A stretch of 40,271 bases of DNA from CAZOKO01 sp964580455 (GCA_964580455.1 CAZOKO010000008.1:1-40271), one strand, 5' to 3'; positions 15,927-24,898 are shown, counted from the first letter of the stretch. Translations and numbers: made by a program. Notes: generated by a model from the sequence alone, not told the origin.

Positions 15927-16859
15927 ATGGCTGAAAAAATGGAAAAAAAATTGAGGTTAGTTCCAGCAGGTGAAAGAAAGTGTATTTGGATGGAAGCAGG
16001 TGCTGTGTCCTACAAACTGTGTACCAATAATTATAATTGCAGTAGCTGTCAGTTTGATCATGCGCTTTCGGAGAAATCGAGAAAAGAGGAAGAACGTTCA
16101 ATGGGAATAGGTTTGGCGAAAGATACCAGGAAAAAAGAGGCTACCACCTGGGTGAAGGAATTTAAGAAACTCCCCGCTCATCAAAGAAAGTGTCGTTATA
16201 TGGTTACTGGTGAAGTATCTCACAAGATTTGTCCTAATGCCTTCAGGTGTGGTGAGTGTTCTTATGATCAAATGATGCAAGATAGAATACCCCCTGTAGT
16301 TATACCGAAAATGCTCAAGAAAGTAGCTGGGTACGACCAGCCAGACAATTACTATTTTCATCGTGGACACTCCTGGACACATATGGAATATGGAGGAAGA
16401 ATACGGGTAGGTATAGATGACTTTGCCCAGAGGTTGGTTGGCAGCTTAAATGCTATCAGCCTGCCCAAGGTAGGTGAGAAAATTTATCAAGGTTCAGTGG
16501 GCTGGACTATTGAGCGTGACTTAAGGAAGGCGAAATTCCTCTCGCCCATGGATGGTGTGATAACAGCGATTAATCCAGAAATTGAGAAGGATCCTTCTCT
16601 GATTAATCAAGATCCCTATGGCAGTGGGTGGATATACATGATTGAACCACTTGATTTAAGGAAAAATTTAAAAGATCTTCTTTATGACAAGGATGCCAGC
16701 GCTTGGCTAGAAGACGAAGCAACGCGTCTGTTAAAACGGACTGAGACAGAGATTGGTGCTACCGCCCATGATGGTGGAGGACCCGTTAGTGATATTTACG
16801 GAAGTCTTGACGGAGAGGATTGGACATCTTTTGTAAGTGAGTTTTTACTAACAAAATAA
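15927..16859 (+). CDS. GcvH-like protein with duplicated Cys4 motif
   Basis: This 310-residue protein has two parts. The N-terminal half carries two copies of C-x12-C-x5-C-x2-C: 'KCIWMEAGAVSYKLC' with 'NCSSC' (about 15-39) and 'KCRYMVTGEVSHKIC' with 'RCGEC' (about 86-110). These could bind zinc or an iron-sulfur cluster. The C-terminal half (about 145-250) resembles glycine cleavage H protein: 'YYFHRGHSWTHMEYGGRIRV', 'GIDDFAQRLVG', 'FLSPMDGVITAINPE', 'GSGWIYMI'. At the lipoyl-lysine position ('ERDLRKAKFLSP') my alignment gives Leu, although Lys residues lie nearby, so lipoylation is doubtful. No gcvT or gcvP is nearby. An AAAGGAGG site precedes ATG 15927. It stands alone between two terminators; the function is unknown, with electron transfer as the context-based guess. 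Confidence 0.8.
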   Translation: MAEKMEKKLRLVPAGERKCIWMEAGAVSYKLCTNNYNCSSCQFDHALSEKSRKEEERSMGIGLAKDTRKKEATTWVKEFKKLPAHQRKCRYMVTGEVSHKICPNAFRCGECSYDQMMQDRIPPVVIPKMLKKVAGYDQPDNYYFHRGHSWTHMEYGGRIRVGIDDFAQRLVGSLNAISLPKVGEKIYQGSVGWTIERDLRKAKFLSPMDGVITAINPEIEKDPSLINQDPYGSGWIYMIEPLDLRKNLKDLLYDKDASAWLEDEATRLLKRTETEIGATAHDGGGPVSDIYGSLDGEDWTSFVSEFLLTK

Positions 16860-16880
16860 ACGTGAAGAAAAAGGATATTT

Positions 16881-16915
16881 AACAAGGGGATAGCTACGAT
16901 GCTATCCCCTTGTTT
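16881..16915. terminator. Strong hairpin terminator after the GcvH-like gene
   Basis: AACAAGGGGATAGC (16881-16894) and GCTATCCCCTTGTT (16901-16914) make a perfect 14-bp stem with a 6-base loop. Only a short T tract follows, so termination may be partly Rho-dependent, but the stem is very strong. It isolates the upstream gene from the nuoE operon. Confidence 0.8.
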
Positions 16916-17010
16916 CGTCTCAAGAGCCTGCCATTACCTTCCTTAAGTAACCAATTGATTATCTTATTGTTTTCACTATTACTTTAAAATAAATAATTCG
17001 AGAAAAAATC

Positions 17011-17039
17011 TTGACATAGAAATATCATTATGTTAGTGA
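17011..17039 (+). promoter_or_regulatory. Promoter of the nuoE-nuoN operon
   Basis: TTGACA (17011-17016), a 17-bp spacer ending in an extended TG (17031-17032), and TAGTGA (17034-17039). It has the same layout as the promoter at 4100. The next clear ATG with a ribosome site is nuoE at 17076. Confidence 0.65.
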
Positions 17040-17054
17040 ATGAATGGTCATTCA
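17037..17054. promoter_or_regulatory. TetR-type operator, nuoE-arm promoter
   Basis: TGAATGAATGGTCATTCA is an 18-bp palindrome with perfect 7-base arms and a 4-base centre. It overlaps the -10 hexamer, so bound protein would block initiation. Its arms and the following TTT match the site at 4130-4147. Confidence 0.7.
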
Positions 17055-17075
17055 TTTTGTGGGAGGGTTTTTTCA

Positions 17076-17582
17076 ATGGCGGGTGAATCATCGGGTAAAA
17101 AAAAGGTTGTAGAAAAAGAGATAACACAGGAGGAATGGGGGAAAATAGACCAGATTATTGCCGATCATAAGGATAAATCTGGTGCACTCATTCCTGTGTT
17201 GCAACAGGTGCAAGATGTATGCGGATTTTTACCTGAAGAGGTGCAAAATAGAATTGCCGATGGGTTAGATGTTCATCCAAGTTATGTCTATGGAGTGATA
17301 ACATTTTACTCTTTTTTTACTCTGGTTCCACGAGGAAGAAACGTTGTGAGACTCTGTATGGGTACAGCGTGTTACGTTCAGGGTACCAACAAAATGCTTG
17401 GCAAATTGAAACAAAATTTAGGTATTGATGTCGAGGAAACCACAGAAGATCTGAGGTATTCCCTGGAGACGGTGCGATGCTTAGGCGCCTGCGGATTAGC
17501 GCCAGTGATGGTTGTCAATCAAGATACCCATGGACTGTTGGACATAGATAAAGCGATTGAGATCGTTAAGGAATATGAATAA
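17076..17582 (+). CDS. nuoE: NADH-quinone oxidoreductase subunit E
   Basis: This is the 24-kDa-type subunit with a thioredoxin-like [2Fe-2S] domain (cluster N1a). The helical N-terminal part 'LIPVLQQVQDVCGFLPEEVQ' is typical, and the ligand cysteines are in 'LCMGTACYVQG' (C-x4-C) and 'CLGACGLAP' (C-x3-C). It has 168 residues. The ATG at 17076 has GGGAGGG 9 bases upstream; an earlier in-frame ATG at 17040 lies inside the operator palindrome and lacks a ribosome site, so it is rejected. It is the first gene of the second complex I arm and pairs with NuoF. Confidence 0.95.
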   Translation: MAGESSGKKKVVEKEITQEEWGKIDQIIADHKDKSGALIPVLQQVQDVCGFLPEEVQNRIADGLDVHPSYVYGVITFYSFFTLVPRGRNVVRLCMGTACYVQGTNKMLGKLKQNLGIDVEETTEDLRYSLETVRCLGACGLAPVMVVNQDTHGLLDIDKAIEIVKEYE

Positions 17583-17614
17583 TGAAACGAATCTTTTAGG
17601 TAGGGAGGTTCACA

Positions 17615-17998
17615 ATGCCCAAATTAAAGCTTGAGGATTTAGCGAAAATTAAGGAAAAGGTAAAAACCTCAACTAGTTTAAGAGAAGGGGGATATCAGGC
17701 TAAGGTTACTGTGCATATGGGAACTTGTGGAATTGCCTCTGGCGCCAGAAAAGTTATGCAAACATTAATGGATGAGATAGCCCAGCGTGATGTTAAAGAC
17801 GTTATTTTGACAACCTCCGGTTGCGCTGGGCTTTGTAGTCGAGAACCTATGGCTACCGTCGAACTGAGAGGGGAAGCTCCTGTAAAATATGTTGATTTGG
17901 ATGAAGAAAAGATCCAGAGAATTCTTATTGAGCATGTGGTGGGAGGCAAGATCGTAGAAGAGTATGCATTAGCGGTAGGAAGTGAGACCTCTTATTAG
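17615..17998 (+). CDS. Thioredoxin-like [2Fe-2S] ferredoxin (HndB-type)
   Basis: This 127-residue [2Fe-2S] protein is of the type found as a separate subunit in NADP-reducing and bifurcating [FeFe] hydrogenases (HndB and relatives). The N-terminal lysine-rich helix is followed by 'VTVHMGTCGIASGARKVM' and 'TTSGCAGLCSREPMATVEL', giving one Cys in the first segment and C-x3-C in the second, near residues 39, 70 and 74. A canonical fourth Cys is not obvious (Ala in the C-x4-C slot), and I note that as the family norm. It lies between nuoE and nuoF, as in hydrogenase operons, and is not part of standard complex I. Confidence 0.85.
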   Translation: MPKLKLEDLAKIKEKVKTSTSLREGGYQAKVTVHMGTCGIASGARKVMQTLMDEIAQRDVKDVILTTSGCAGLCSREPMATVELRGEAPVKYVDLDEEKIQRILIEHVVGGKIVEEYALAVGSETSY

Positions 17999-18058
17999 GC
18001 TTTGATTTTAATTTAATAAGCCTCTAAAACATCGTAATAAAGGGGAGTCGTATTATAA

Positions 18059-21000
18059 ATGGCAGATTTTCGTACACATATGCTCATTTGTGCAGGAACC
18101 GGATGTACCTCGAATCGTTCTCTCAAGGTAAAAGAAGCCTTAGAAGAGGAATTGATAAAGAGAAAATTGCAAGATGAAGTGAGAGTTGTGATTACCGGTT
18201 GTAATGGTTTCTGTGCGGTTGGCCCTGTAATGGTGGTTTATCCAGAGGGCATCTTCTATCAGAAACTTACTCCAGAAGATGTTCCCTATCTGATAGAAGA
18301 GCATATCTTAAAGGGACGACCTGTGAAAAAACTGATGTTTGCTGAACCGGTTACGAAAAAGGAAGTCCCCTTACTAAATGAAATCAATTTTTTTAGTCAT
18401 CAGGTGTTGAGGGCTCTGAGAAATCGAGGGTTGATTGATCCTGAGAGTATTGATGAATATATCGCTCGAGACGGATATGCGGCTCTTGGTAAAACCCTCT
18501 CCTCTATGACACCTGAAGAAATAATAGAAGAGGTGAAGATATCGGGATTGAGGGGCAGAGGTGGTGCTGGTTTTCCCACTGGACTCAAGTGGGAGTTTTG
18601 TTCCAAAGCCATGGGAGATATCAAATATGTCCTTTGTAATGGTGATGAGGGTGATCCTGGCGCCTTTATGGATAGAAGCATTCTAGAGGCAGATCCCCAT
18701 GCCGTGCTGGAAGGATTGGCCATTGCGGGAAAGGCGGTAGGTGCGCATCAGGGATATGTCTATGTGCGAGCTGAATACCCTTTAGCTGTTGATAGGTTGA
18801 AGATAGCAATTAAACAAGCTAGGGAATACGGTCTTTTAGGGGAGAATATCTTAGGTTCAGGCTATGATTTTGATATTGAGATATATCCAGGGGCGGGTGC
18901 CTTTGTCTGTGGTGAGGAGACAGCTTTAATGATCTCTATAGAGGGAAAGAGGGGTATGCCCAGGCCCAGGCCTCCTTTTCCAGCCCATAAAGGCCTTTGG
19001 AGGAAACCATCAGTATTAAATAATGTTGAGACATTATCGAATATACCCCAAATAGTACTCAATGGGGGGGAGTGGTATGCGAGCATCGGAACGGAAAAGA
19101 GTAAAGGCACCAAGGTTTTTGCACTCGCAGGAGCTGTTAACAATATTGGACTGGTTGAAGTTCCCATGGGCATTCCTCTTCGGAGTATCATCTATGACAT
19201 TGGCGATGGTCTCCAATTTGGTAGAGAGTTTAAGGCTGTGCAGATAGGGGGACCTTCAGGGGGTTGCCTGCCAGAGAGCATGTTGGATACCCCGGTAGAC
19301 TATGATTCGATAAATGCGACAGGTGCGATCATGGGTTCTGGCGGCATGGTCATCATGGATGAGACAGCCTGTATGGTGGATATGGCAAAATTCTTCCTTG
19401 CTTTTACCCAGGAGGAGTCCTGTGGAAAGTGCACTCCCTGTAGGGTTGGCACCAAGATGATGTTGGATATCCTGACCCGTATTTCCCAGGGTGAGGGGGT
19501 TGCAAGCGATGTTGATACCTTGAGAGATTTAGCGACCACTATTAAAACAACAGCCCTTTGTGGTTTAGGTCAAACGGCTCCCAATCCGGTTCTTACTACC
19601 TTGAAGTATTTTCGGGAAGAGTTTGATGCCCATGTTATAGATAAGATATGTCCAGCCAAGGTGTGTAAGAGACTGACTCCCGCTCCCTGTCAGAATGCCT
19701 GTCCGGTGGGGATAGATGTGCCGAGCTATGTGGCTTTAATTGGCTGGGGCAGATACCAGGAATCTCTGGAGATGGTTAGAAGGGATAACCCCTTTCCAGC
19801 GGTGTGTGGTCGTGTATGTACCCACCCTTGCGAATATGATTGTGCAAGAGGGGAGACTGATAAGCCTATTTCTATCAAATCACTCAAGCGATTTGTTGCA
19901 GACTATGAGAAAGAGGTGGGGAGGATACCAATTACTCCAGTTGAGATCACGCAAAGGGAGAAGGTTGCAATCATCGGATCAGGGCCGGCGGGTCTTACCT
20001 GTGCACGTGATGTGATGCAAAAAGGTTACGCCGTTACCGTTTTTGAAGCCTTACCGGTTGCGGGCGGCATGCTCACTATGGGAATACCTGATTATCGATT
20101 GCCAAGGGAAGAGGTGGAAGCGGAGATTAATGATATTGGCATGTTGGGTGTTGAGATTAAGACCAACACGGTTGTTGGACAGGACATTACGCTTGATGAT
20201 CTTCGGAAAGAATATGAAGCCATATTTATTGGTGTGGGTGCGTGGAAGAGTTTAAATCTAAAGATACCAGGAGAAGACGAATTTGAGGGTTTTCTTGATT
20301 GTATAACCTTTTTAAAGAACGTTAATCTTGGAAAGCATGAGAAACCTGGAGATAAGGTAGTGGTTATTGGAGGTGGAAATGCAGCAATCGATGCTGCTCG
20401 GACGTCCGTACGTCTAGGTGCCAGGGAAGTAAATATCGTTTATCGTCGAAGTCGAGAAGAGATGCCTGCCAGCAAGGAAGAGGTTGATGAGGCGGAGCAT
20501 GAGGGGGTGAGAATAAATTATTTGGCTGCACCTCTAAGGGTTTTGGGGAAGGTTGGCAAAGTAACAGGCTTGGAGTGTATCCGCACTGAGTTAGGTGAGC
20601 CCGACGTTACAGGTCGAAGGAGACCCCTTCCCATCCAGGGTTCGGAGTTTGTGATCAGTGCTGATGTAATTATACCGGCTATTGGTCAAGAGCCTGATCT
20701 TTCTTTCCTGGAGAAAGATAGTGGTGTTAATGTGTCAAAGTGGAACTTTGTTGAAGTTGATCCTGATACCCTTCAGACCAATGCACGTGGTATTTTTGCC
20801 GGTGGAGATGTGGTAACAGGACCTGCCTCAGTTATTGAGGCAATAGCAGCCGGGCAAAAGGCAGCAGTAGTAATTGATAATTATTTGCGAAGAGATGAGC
20901 TTACTAAAGGACAAAAGATTCCCAGACCCAGAATGTTAGTTGACGTTATAGAGATGACTGAAGAGATGGAAGCCTACCAACAGCCAGAGATGCCTACTCT

Positions 21001-21109
21001 GGATGTCGAAGAACGGAGGAAGAGTTTTAAAGAAGCAGAAACAGGTTTTGAAGAGGAAGTCGCTATGTGTGAGGCCAAACGCTGCTTACGATGTGATTCT
21101 GGAGAATAG
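18059..21109 (+). CDS. nuoF: NuoF fused to a GltD/NfnB-like module
   Basis: This 1016-residue fusion has three parts. Residues 1-100 form a thioredoxin-like [2Fe-2S] domain ('CAGTGCTSN', 'GCNGFCAVGP'). Residues 100-530 are the NuoF core with FMN and NADH sites ('SGLRGRGGAGFPTGLKW', 'GAGAFVCGEETALMISIEG') and cluster N3 ligands 'ESCGKCTPCRVG' with a later 'CGLGQ'. The hinge 'CPAKVC' at about 531-536 corresponds to the start of the ferredoxin tail in HydB proteins. Residues 540-1010 are a GltD-like unit with 'CQNACP', 'CGRVCTHPCEYDC', an FAD Rossmann motif near 635 and an NADPH motif near 767. Such a fusion could let the N module exchange electrons with NADPH as well as NADH. The frame is open throughout, with no frameshift. 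An AAGGGGAG site lies upstream of ATG 18059. Confidence 0.93.
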   Translation: MADFRTHMLICAGTGCTSNRSLKVKEALEEELIKRKLQDEVRVVITGCNGFCAVGPVMVVYPEGIFYQKLTPEDVPYLIEEHILKGRPVKKLMFAEPVTKKEVPLLNEINFFSHQVLRALRNRGLIDPESIDEYIARDGYAALGKTLSSMTPEEIIEEVKISGLRGRGGAGFPTGLKWEFCSKAMGDIKYVLCNGDEGDPGAFMDRSILEADPHAVLEGLAIAGKAVGAHQGYVYVRAEYPLAVDRLKIAIKQAREYGLLGENILGSGYDFDIEIYPGAGAFVCGEETALMISIEGKRGMPRPRPPFPAHKGLWRKPSVLNNVETLSNIPQIVLNGGEWYASIGTEKSKGTKVFALAGAVNNIGLVEVPMGIPLRSIIYDIGDGLQFGREFKAVQIGGPSGGCLPESMLDTPVDYDSINATGAIMGSGGMVIMDETACMVDMAKFFLAFTQEESCGKCTPCRVGTKMMLDILTRISQGEGVASDVDTLRDLATTIKTTALCGLGQTAPNPVLTTLKYFREEFDAHVIDKICPAKVCKRLTPAPCQNACPVGIDVPSYVALIGWGRYQESLEMVRRDNPFPAVCGRVCTHPCEYDCARGETDKPISIKSLKRFVADYEKEVGRIPITPVEITQREKVAIIGSGPAGLTCARDVMQKGYAVTVFEALPVAGGMLTMGIPDYRLPREEVEAEINDIGMLGVEIKTNTVVGQDITLDDLRKEYEAIFIGVGAWKSLNLKIPGEDEFEGFLDCITFLKNVNLGKHEKPGDKVVVIGGGNAAIDAARTSVRLGAREVNIVYRRSREEMPASKEEVDEAEHEGVRINYLAAPLRVLGKVGKVTGLECIRTELGEPDVTGRRRPLPIQGSEFVISADVIIPAIGQEPDLSFLEKDSGVNVSKWNFVEVDPDTLQTNARGIFAGGDVVTGPASVIEAIAAGQKAAVVIDNYLRRDELTKGQKIPRPRMLVDVIEMTEEMEAYQQPEMPTLDVEERRKSFKEAETGFEEEVAMCEAKRCLRCDSGE

Positions 21110-21183
21110 GTTATTTGCAAAAGATTGTACGTCCTATTATTAACAGGATAAAATGAGAAATTAGCTTTTAGGAGTGAACTGCA

Positions 21184-23823
21184 TTGCTTAGTTTGACCAT
21201 AGATGAAAGAGAAATTGATGTTGAAGAGGGATCAACCATTTTAGAGGCGGCAGAAGCTGCGGGTATTCAGGTTCCTACATTTTGCTACAATAAAAGGTTA
21301 ATGCCTTTTGGTGCATGCCGTATGTGTATTGTAGAGGTTGAACAGATGAAAGGCAGGTTGGTTCCTTCCTGCTCTACACCTGCAACCAATGGAATGGTGG
21401 TACACACCAACACTCCTGAGATAAGAAGGGCACGAAAGACCCTGCTTGAACTCTTGTTGGTTCACCACCCCTTAGACTGCCCAGTGTGTGATAAGGGTGG
21501 TGAATGTAAATTGCAGGATTTAGTCTATGAATATGAATTGACTGAGAATAGATTTCAGGATAGTAAATTTGAGTATCCTGTTGATTACTATTCTCCATTA
21601 ATTGAGAGAAATACTAATCGGTGTGTGCTCTGCGGGATGTGTGCGAGAGTTTGTGATGAAGTCGTAGGGGTTGCTGCGGTGAGTTTCATTGATCGTGGTT
21701 TTAAAACGGTGATCGGCACCAATTTTGAGCGAGTGTTAAGCTGTGAATTCTGTGGGGAATGCGTTAACATTTGCCCTGTTGGAGCCTTAACCGATAAGCT
21801 TTTTAAGTATAAGGCGAGGTCTTGGGAGCTTAAAAAAGTCAATACCATTTGTTCTTACTGTAGTACAGGTTGTACTCTTACCCTGGGAGTTAAGGATAAC
21901 AGGATTTGTAGGATTATCGGAGATGATACCGTTGGGATTAATAAGGGTAGCCTTTGTTCAAAGGGACGTTTTGGCTATCAATATATCAACAGTCCTGAAA
22001 GAATGAACAGCCCTTTGATTAAAAATGAGGCGGGAGAGCTTGTAAGGGTAAACTGGGAAGAAGCACTAGAGAGAGCGGCAAAGGGTTTCAAGGAGGTAAA
22101 GGAGAAACGAGGTGCAGAGCATATAGGTGGTATTTGTTCTGATCGTTTAACCAATGAAGAGGTTTATCTTTTTCAGAAATTTATGCGTGCTACTCTTGGG
22201 ACCAATAATATTGATCACGCAGGGGGGTTCAGCTATTCAGGGCTACTTAAGGGTTTTAAGAGTTCACTGGGATATGCAGCAAATGATATTACCTTAAATG
22301 ATGTGCGTTGTGCCGATGTGATCTTTGTTGTACGCTCTAACCTGTCAGAAACCCACCCTGTCGTTGGCTATCAGGTAAATATGGCAGTGAAGAGGGATGA
22401 ATCTCAACTGATTGTTGCCAGCGATAAAACTATCAAGCTCAACAAGTTAGCAACAGTGCCACTTACTCACAAACCCGGCACAGAGATCGCCCTGCTTAAT
22501 GGATTGATTCAGGCAATCATCAGTGAAAACCTCTATGATAAGGGATTTGTTTCTTCTTCAACTGAAGGATTTGAGCAGTTGAAAGCAAAGGCTGCTCGCT
22601 ATAGCTTTGATTATGTTGAAAAGATAACCGGTATTAAGGAGGATCAAGTAAGGGAAACAGCCAGGCTCCTCTCCCAGAAAAAAAGGGTGTGTATCCTGGT
22701 CTCCTCAGGTTTGGGGATTATATCGGATGATGAGAAGCTGGCTCAAGCGGTAGCGAATCTAGCCATGCTTACTGGTGTGGTGGGAAGGGAAGGTTCGGGG
22801 ATCGGGTTCTTAGGAGAGAAGTGTAATTCCCAGGGTACTTTAGACATGGGAGCCCTTCCCCATCTGCTTCCAGGATTTGGAGATGTGTCGGATGAAAAGG
22901 CGAGAAGTACCTTTGAAGAAGCCTGGAAGACATCCATTCCTTCGCAACCAGGCAAAAGTGCCCTGGAGATGTTTGCAGGTGCTGAAAAGGGAAGTATAAA
23001 TGCCCTGTATCTGGTGGGGGAAAATCCTGTGGTTTCCTATCCTGATACTGCTCAAACCATAAAGGCTTTAGAGTCACTCGATTTCCTGGTAGTTCAGGAT
23101 TTGTTTTTAACCGCAACTGCCAGGCGTGCAGACGTAGTACTGCCTGCTGCAAGCTTTGCAGAAAAGAGTGGAACCTATACTAATTTTGAAAGGATAGTTC
23201 AGAGGTTAAACTGCGGACTAAAAAGGTTGGAAGGGGTAAAGACAGATTTAGAGATTTTCAGGGAGCTTTCCCTTAAGCTGGGTTATGAGATGAAGGCATC
23301 TATGCCGGAAGACGTGATGCAGGAGATTAACACGCTGGTTCCTATTTATGCAGGGATTAATTATTCTCAAATGGGTGAAGAGGGGATTAAGTGGTATTCC
23401 ACTAATGGTGGGAAGGAGACGACTCTTTATAGAGAGAGGCTTGAAAGGGAAAAGGCTCACTTTATTCCTGTTGAGTCTGATGAAGCAATGCTGGAGCCTG
23501 ATAAAGACTTTCCTCTTTTACTCCTTACCGGAAGTATTCTCTTTCACTCAGGTTCACTTTCGAGCAAATCTCCTGAATTGAATCAGTTAGATCCTGGTGG
23601 TTGGGTAGAGATGAGTCTGGAAGATGCCAGAGATTATCAGCTAACAGACGGCCAGTCAGTTGTTGTGAAATCGAAAAAAGGTGAGATAACATTAAAGGTC
23701 AGGATTAACAAGAAACAGACAAAAGGAGCGGTCTTTATTCCTTACCATTTTGAATCTCAACCGGTAAATACATTAACGAATAAGGATCTTCATCCAACAT
23801 TTGTTGAAGTGAGAAAAGCTTAA
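21184..23823 (+). CDS. nuoG: NADH-quinone oxidoreductase subunit G
   Basis: This is the 879-residue electron-wiring subunit. The N-terminal [2Fe-2S] domain has 'CYNKRLMPFGACRMC', then the His-Cys3 cluster 'HHPLDCPVCDKGGEC', two [4Fe-4S] clusters ('CVLCGMCARVC', 'CEFCGECVNICP') and a further cluster, N7-like, starting 'CSYCSTGC'. The molybdopterin-type domain follows, but the Sec/Cys of formate dehydrogenases is absent: the segment reads 'NNIDHAGGFSYSG'. It is therefore a structural NuoG, not a formate dehydrogenase. The start is TTG 21184 with AGGAG 9 bases upstream. It lies between nuoF and nuoH. Confidence 0.93.
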   Translation: MLSLTIDEREIDVEEGSTILEAAEAAGIQVPTFCYNKRLMPFGACRMCIVEVEQMKGRLVPSCSTPATNGMVVHTNTPEIRRARKTLLELLLVHHPLDCPVCDKGGECKLQDLVYEYELTENRFQDSKFEYPVDYYSPLIERNTNRCVLCGMCARVCDEVVGVAAVSFIDRGFKTVIGTNFERVLSCEFCGECVNICPVGALTDKLFKYKARSWELKKVNTICSYCSTGCTLTLGVKDNRICRIIGDDTVGINKGSLCSKGRFGYQYINSPERMNSPLIKNEAGELVRVNWEEALERAAKGFKEVKEKRGAEHIGGICSDRLTNEEVYLFQKFMRATLGTNNIDHAGGFSYSGLLKGFKSSLGYAANDITLNDVRCADVIFVVRSNLSETHPVVGYQVNMAVKRDESQLIVASDKTIKLNKLATVPLTHKPGTEIALLNGLIQAIISENLYDKGFVSSSTEGFEQLKAKAARYSFDYVEKITGIKEDQVRETARLLSQKKRVCILVSSGLGIISDDEKLAQAVANLAMLTGVVGREGSGIGFLGEKCNSQGTLDMGALPHLLPGFGDVSDEKARSTFEEAWKTSIPSQPGKSALEMFAGAEKGSINALYLVGENPVVSYPDTAQTIKALESLDFLVVQDLFLTATARRADVVLPAASFAEKSGTYTNFERIVQRLNCGLKRLEGVKTDLEIFRELSLKLGYEMKASMPEDVMQEINTLVPIYAGINYSQMGEEGIKWYSTNGGKETTLYRERLEREKAHFIPVESDEAMLEPDKDFPLLLLTGSILFHSGSLSSKSPELNQLDPGGWVEMSLEDARDYQLTDGQSVVVKSKKGEITLKVRINKKQTKGAVFIPYHFESQPVNTLTNKDLHPTFVEVRKA

Positions 23824-23840
23824 AGGAGAAAGTAAACTTT

Positions 23841-24884
23841 ATGGATATCATTACACTTGCTATTATGCTGCTTAAACTAATCGTAGTGTTTATAGCAATG
23901 CTCCTGGGGGTGGCATATCTCACCTGGCTTGAACGTAAAGTCTTAGGGCACATGCAGATACGCTATGGTCCTATGAGGGTGGGGTGGCACGGCTTGTTGC
24001 AGCCTATTGCTGATGGTATAAAGTTGTTTTTCAAGGAAGATATTGTGGTGGATAATGCCAACAAGGTTATCTACCTCCTTGCTCCTTTTATTGTTACGGT
24101 GTGTGCTTTCGCTTCTTTTGCGGTGGTTCCCTTTGGAAATGAACTGACCATTTTGGGCCAGACGATTCCCTTAAGGATTGCCGATGTAAATATCGGTGTT
24201 CTCTATATCTTTGCCTTATCTTCCTTAAGTGTTTACGGTTTAACCTTCGCGGGCTGGTCTTCTAATAATAAATATGCCCTTATGGGAGGGCTTCGTGCTT
24301 CTGCCCAGATGATTAGTTATGAGTTGCCCGCCGGTCTGTCCATAATTGGCGTGCTGATGCTCACAGGTTCTTTAAGCATGGTTGAAATAGTTAACGCCCA
24401 AAAAGATCTCTGGTTTATTATAAAACAGCCTCTGGGTTTTATACTGTTTCTCATCTGTAGTATCGCGGAGTGTAATCGCACACCCTTTGATCTGCCTGAA
24501 GCAGAAAGCGAACTGGTAGCAGGTTTCCATGTGGAATACTCCAGCATGAAATTTGCTCTCTTTTTCCTGGCAGAGTATGCCCACATGATTGTGATGGCCT
24601 CGCTTGTTACTACCCTCTTCATGGGAGGCTGGCACCTTCCGTTTATTGATATAAGTAGCCTTCATCCTACTACATTAATAGGCCAACTTGTGGTTTCCTT
24701 GCTTCCTATATGTGTATTTGGTGTTAAAGTATTTTGCTTTCTATTTTTCCTCATCTGGCTGAGGGCGACTTATCCGCGCTTGCGCTATGACCAGTTGATG
24801 AAATTTGGCTGGAAGGTTTTATTCCCACTGGCGTTGTTTAATATTGTGCTCACTGCTGTTCTTCAAATTTTTAATCTGCTTTAG
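23841..24884 (+). CDS. nuoH: NADH-quinone oxidoreductase subunit H
   Basis: NuoH is a membrane subunit next to the quinone site with about eight transmembrane helices. Conserved loops are 'WLERKVLGHMQIRYGPMRVG', 'GLLQPIADGIKLFFKED', 'ALMGGLRASAQMISYELP' and 'AECNRTPFDLPEAESELVAG', the last containing the acidic residues of the E-channel. The C terminus 'RATYPRLRYDQLMKFGWK' is canonical. It has 347 residues. AAGGAG lies 12 bases before ATG 23841. Confidence 0.95.
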   Translation: MDIITLAIMLLKLIVVFIAMLLGVAYLTWLERKVLGHMQIRYGPMRVGWHGLLQPIADGIKLFFKEDIVVDNANKVIYLLAPFIVTVCAFASFAVVPFGNELTILGQTIPLRIADVNIGVLYIFALSSLSVYGLTFAGWSSNNKYALMGGLRASAQMISYELPAGLSIIGVLMLTGSLSMVEIVNAQKDLWFIIKQPLGFILFLICSIAECNRTPFDLPEAESELVAGFHVEYSSMKFALFFLAEYAHMIVMASLVTTLFMGGWHLPFIDISSLHPTTLIGQLVVSLLPICVFGVKVFCFLFFLIWLRATYPRLRYDQLMKFGWKVLFPLALFNIVLTAVLQIFNLL

Positions 24885-24898
24885 GCAAAGGGAAGATA

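Noticed and set aside
17040..17075. Upstream ATG for nuoE
   Set aside because: It lies inside the operator palindrome and has no ribosome site; ATG 17076 has GGGAGGG at proper spacing.
21184..23823. Formate dehydrogenase alpha subunit
   Set aside because: No Sec or Cys at the molybdenum ligand position, and the gene sits between nuoF and nuoH, so NuoG is the better call.
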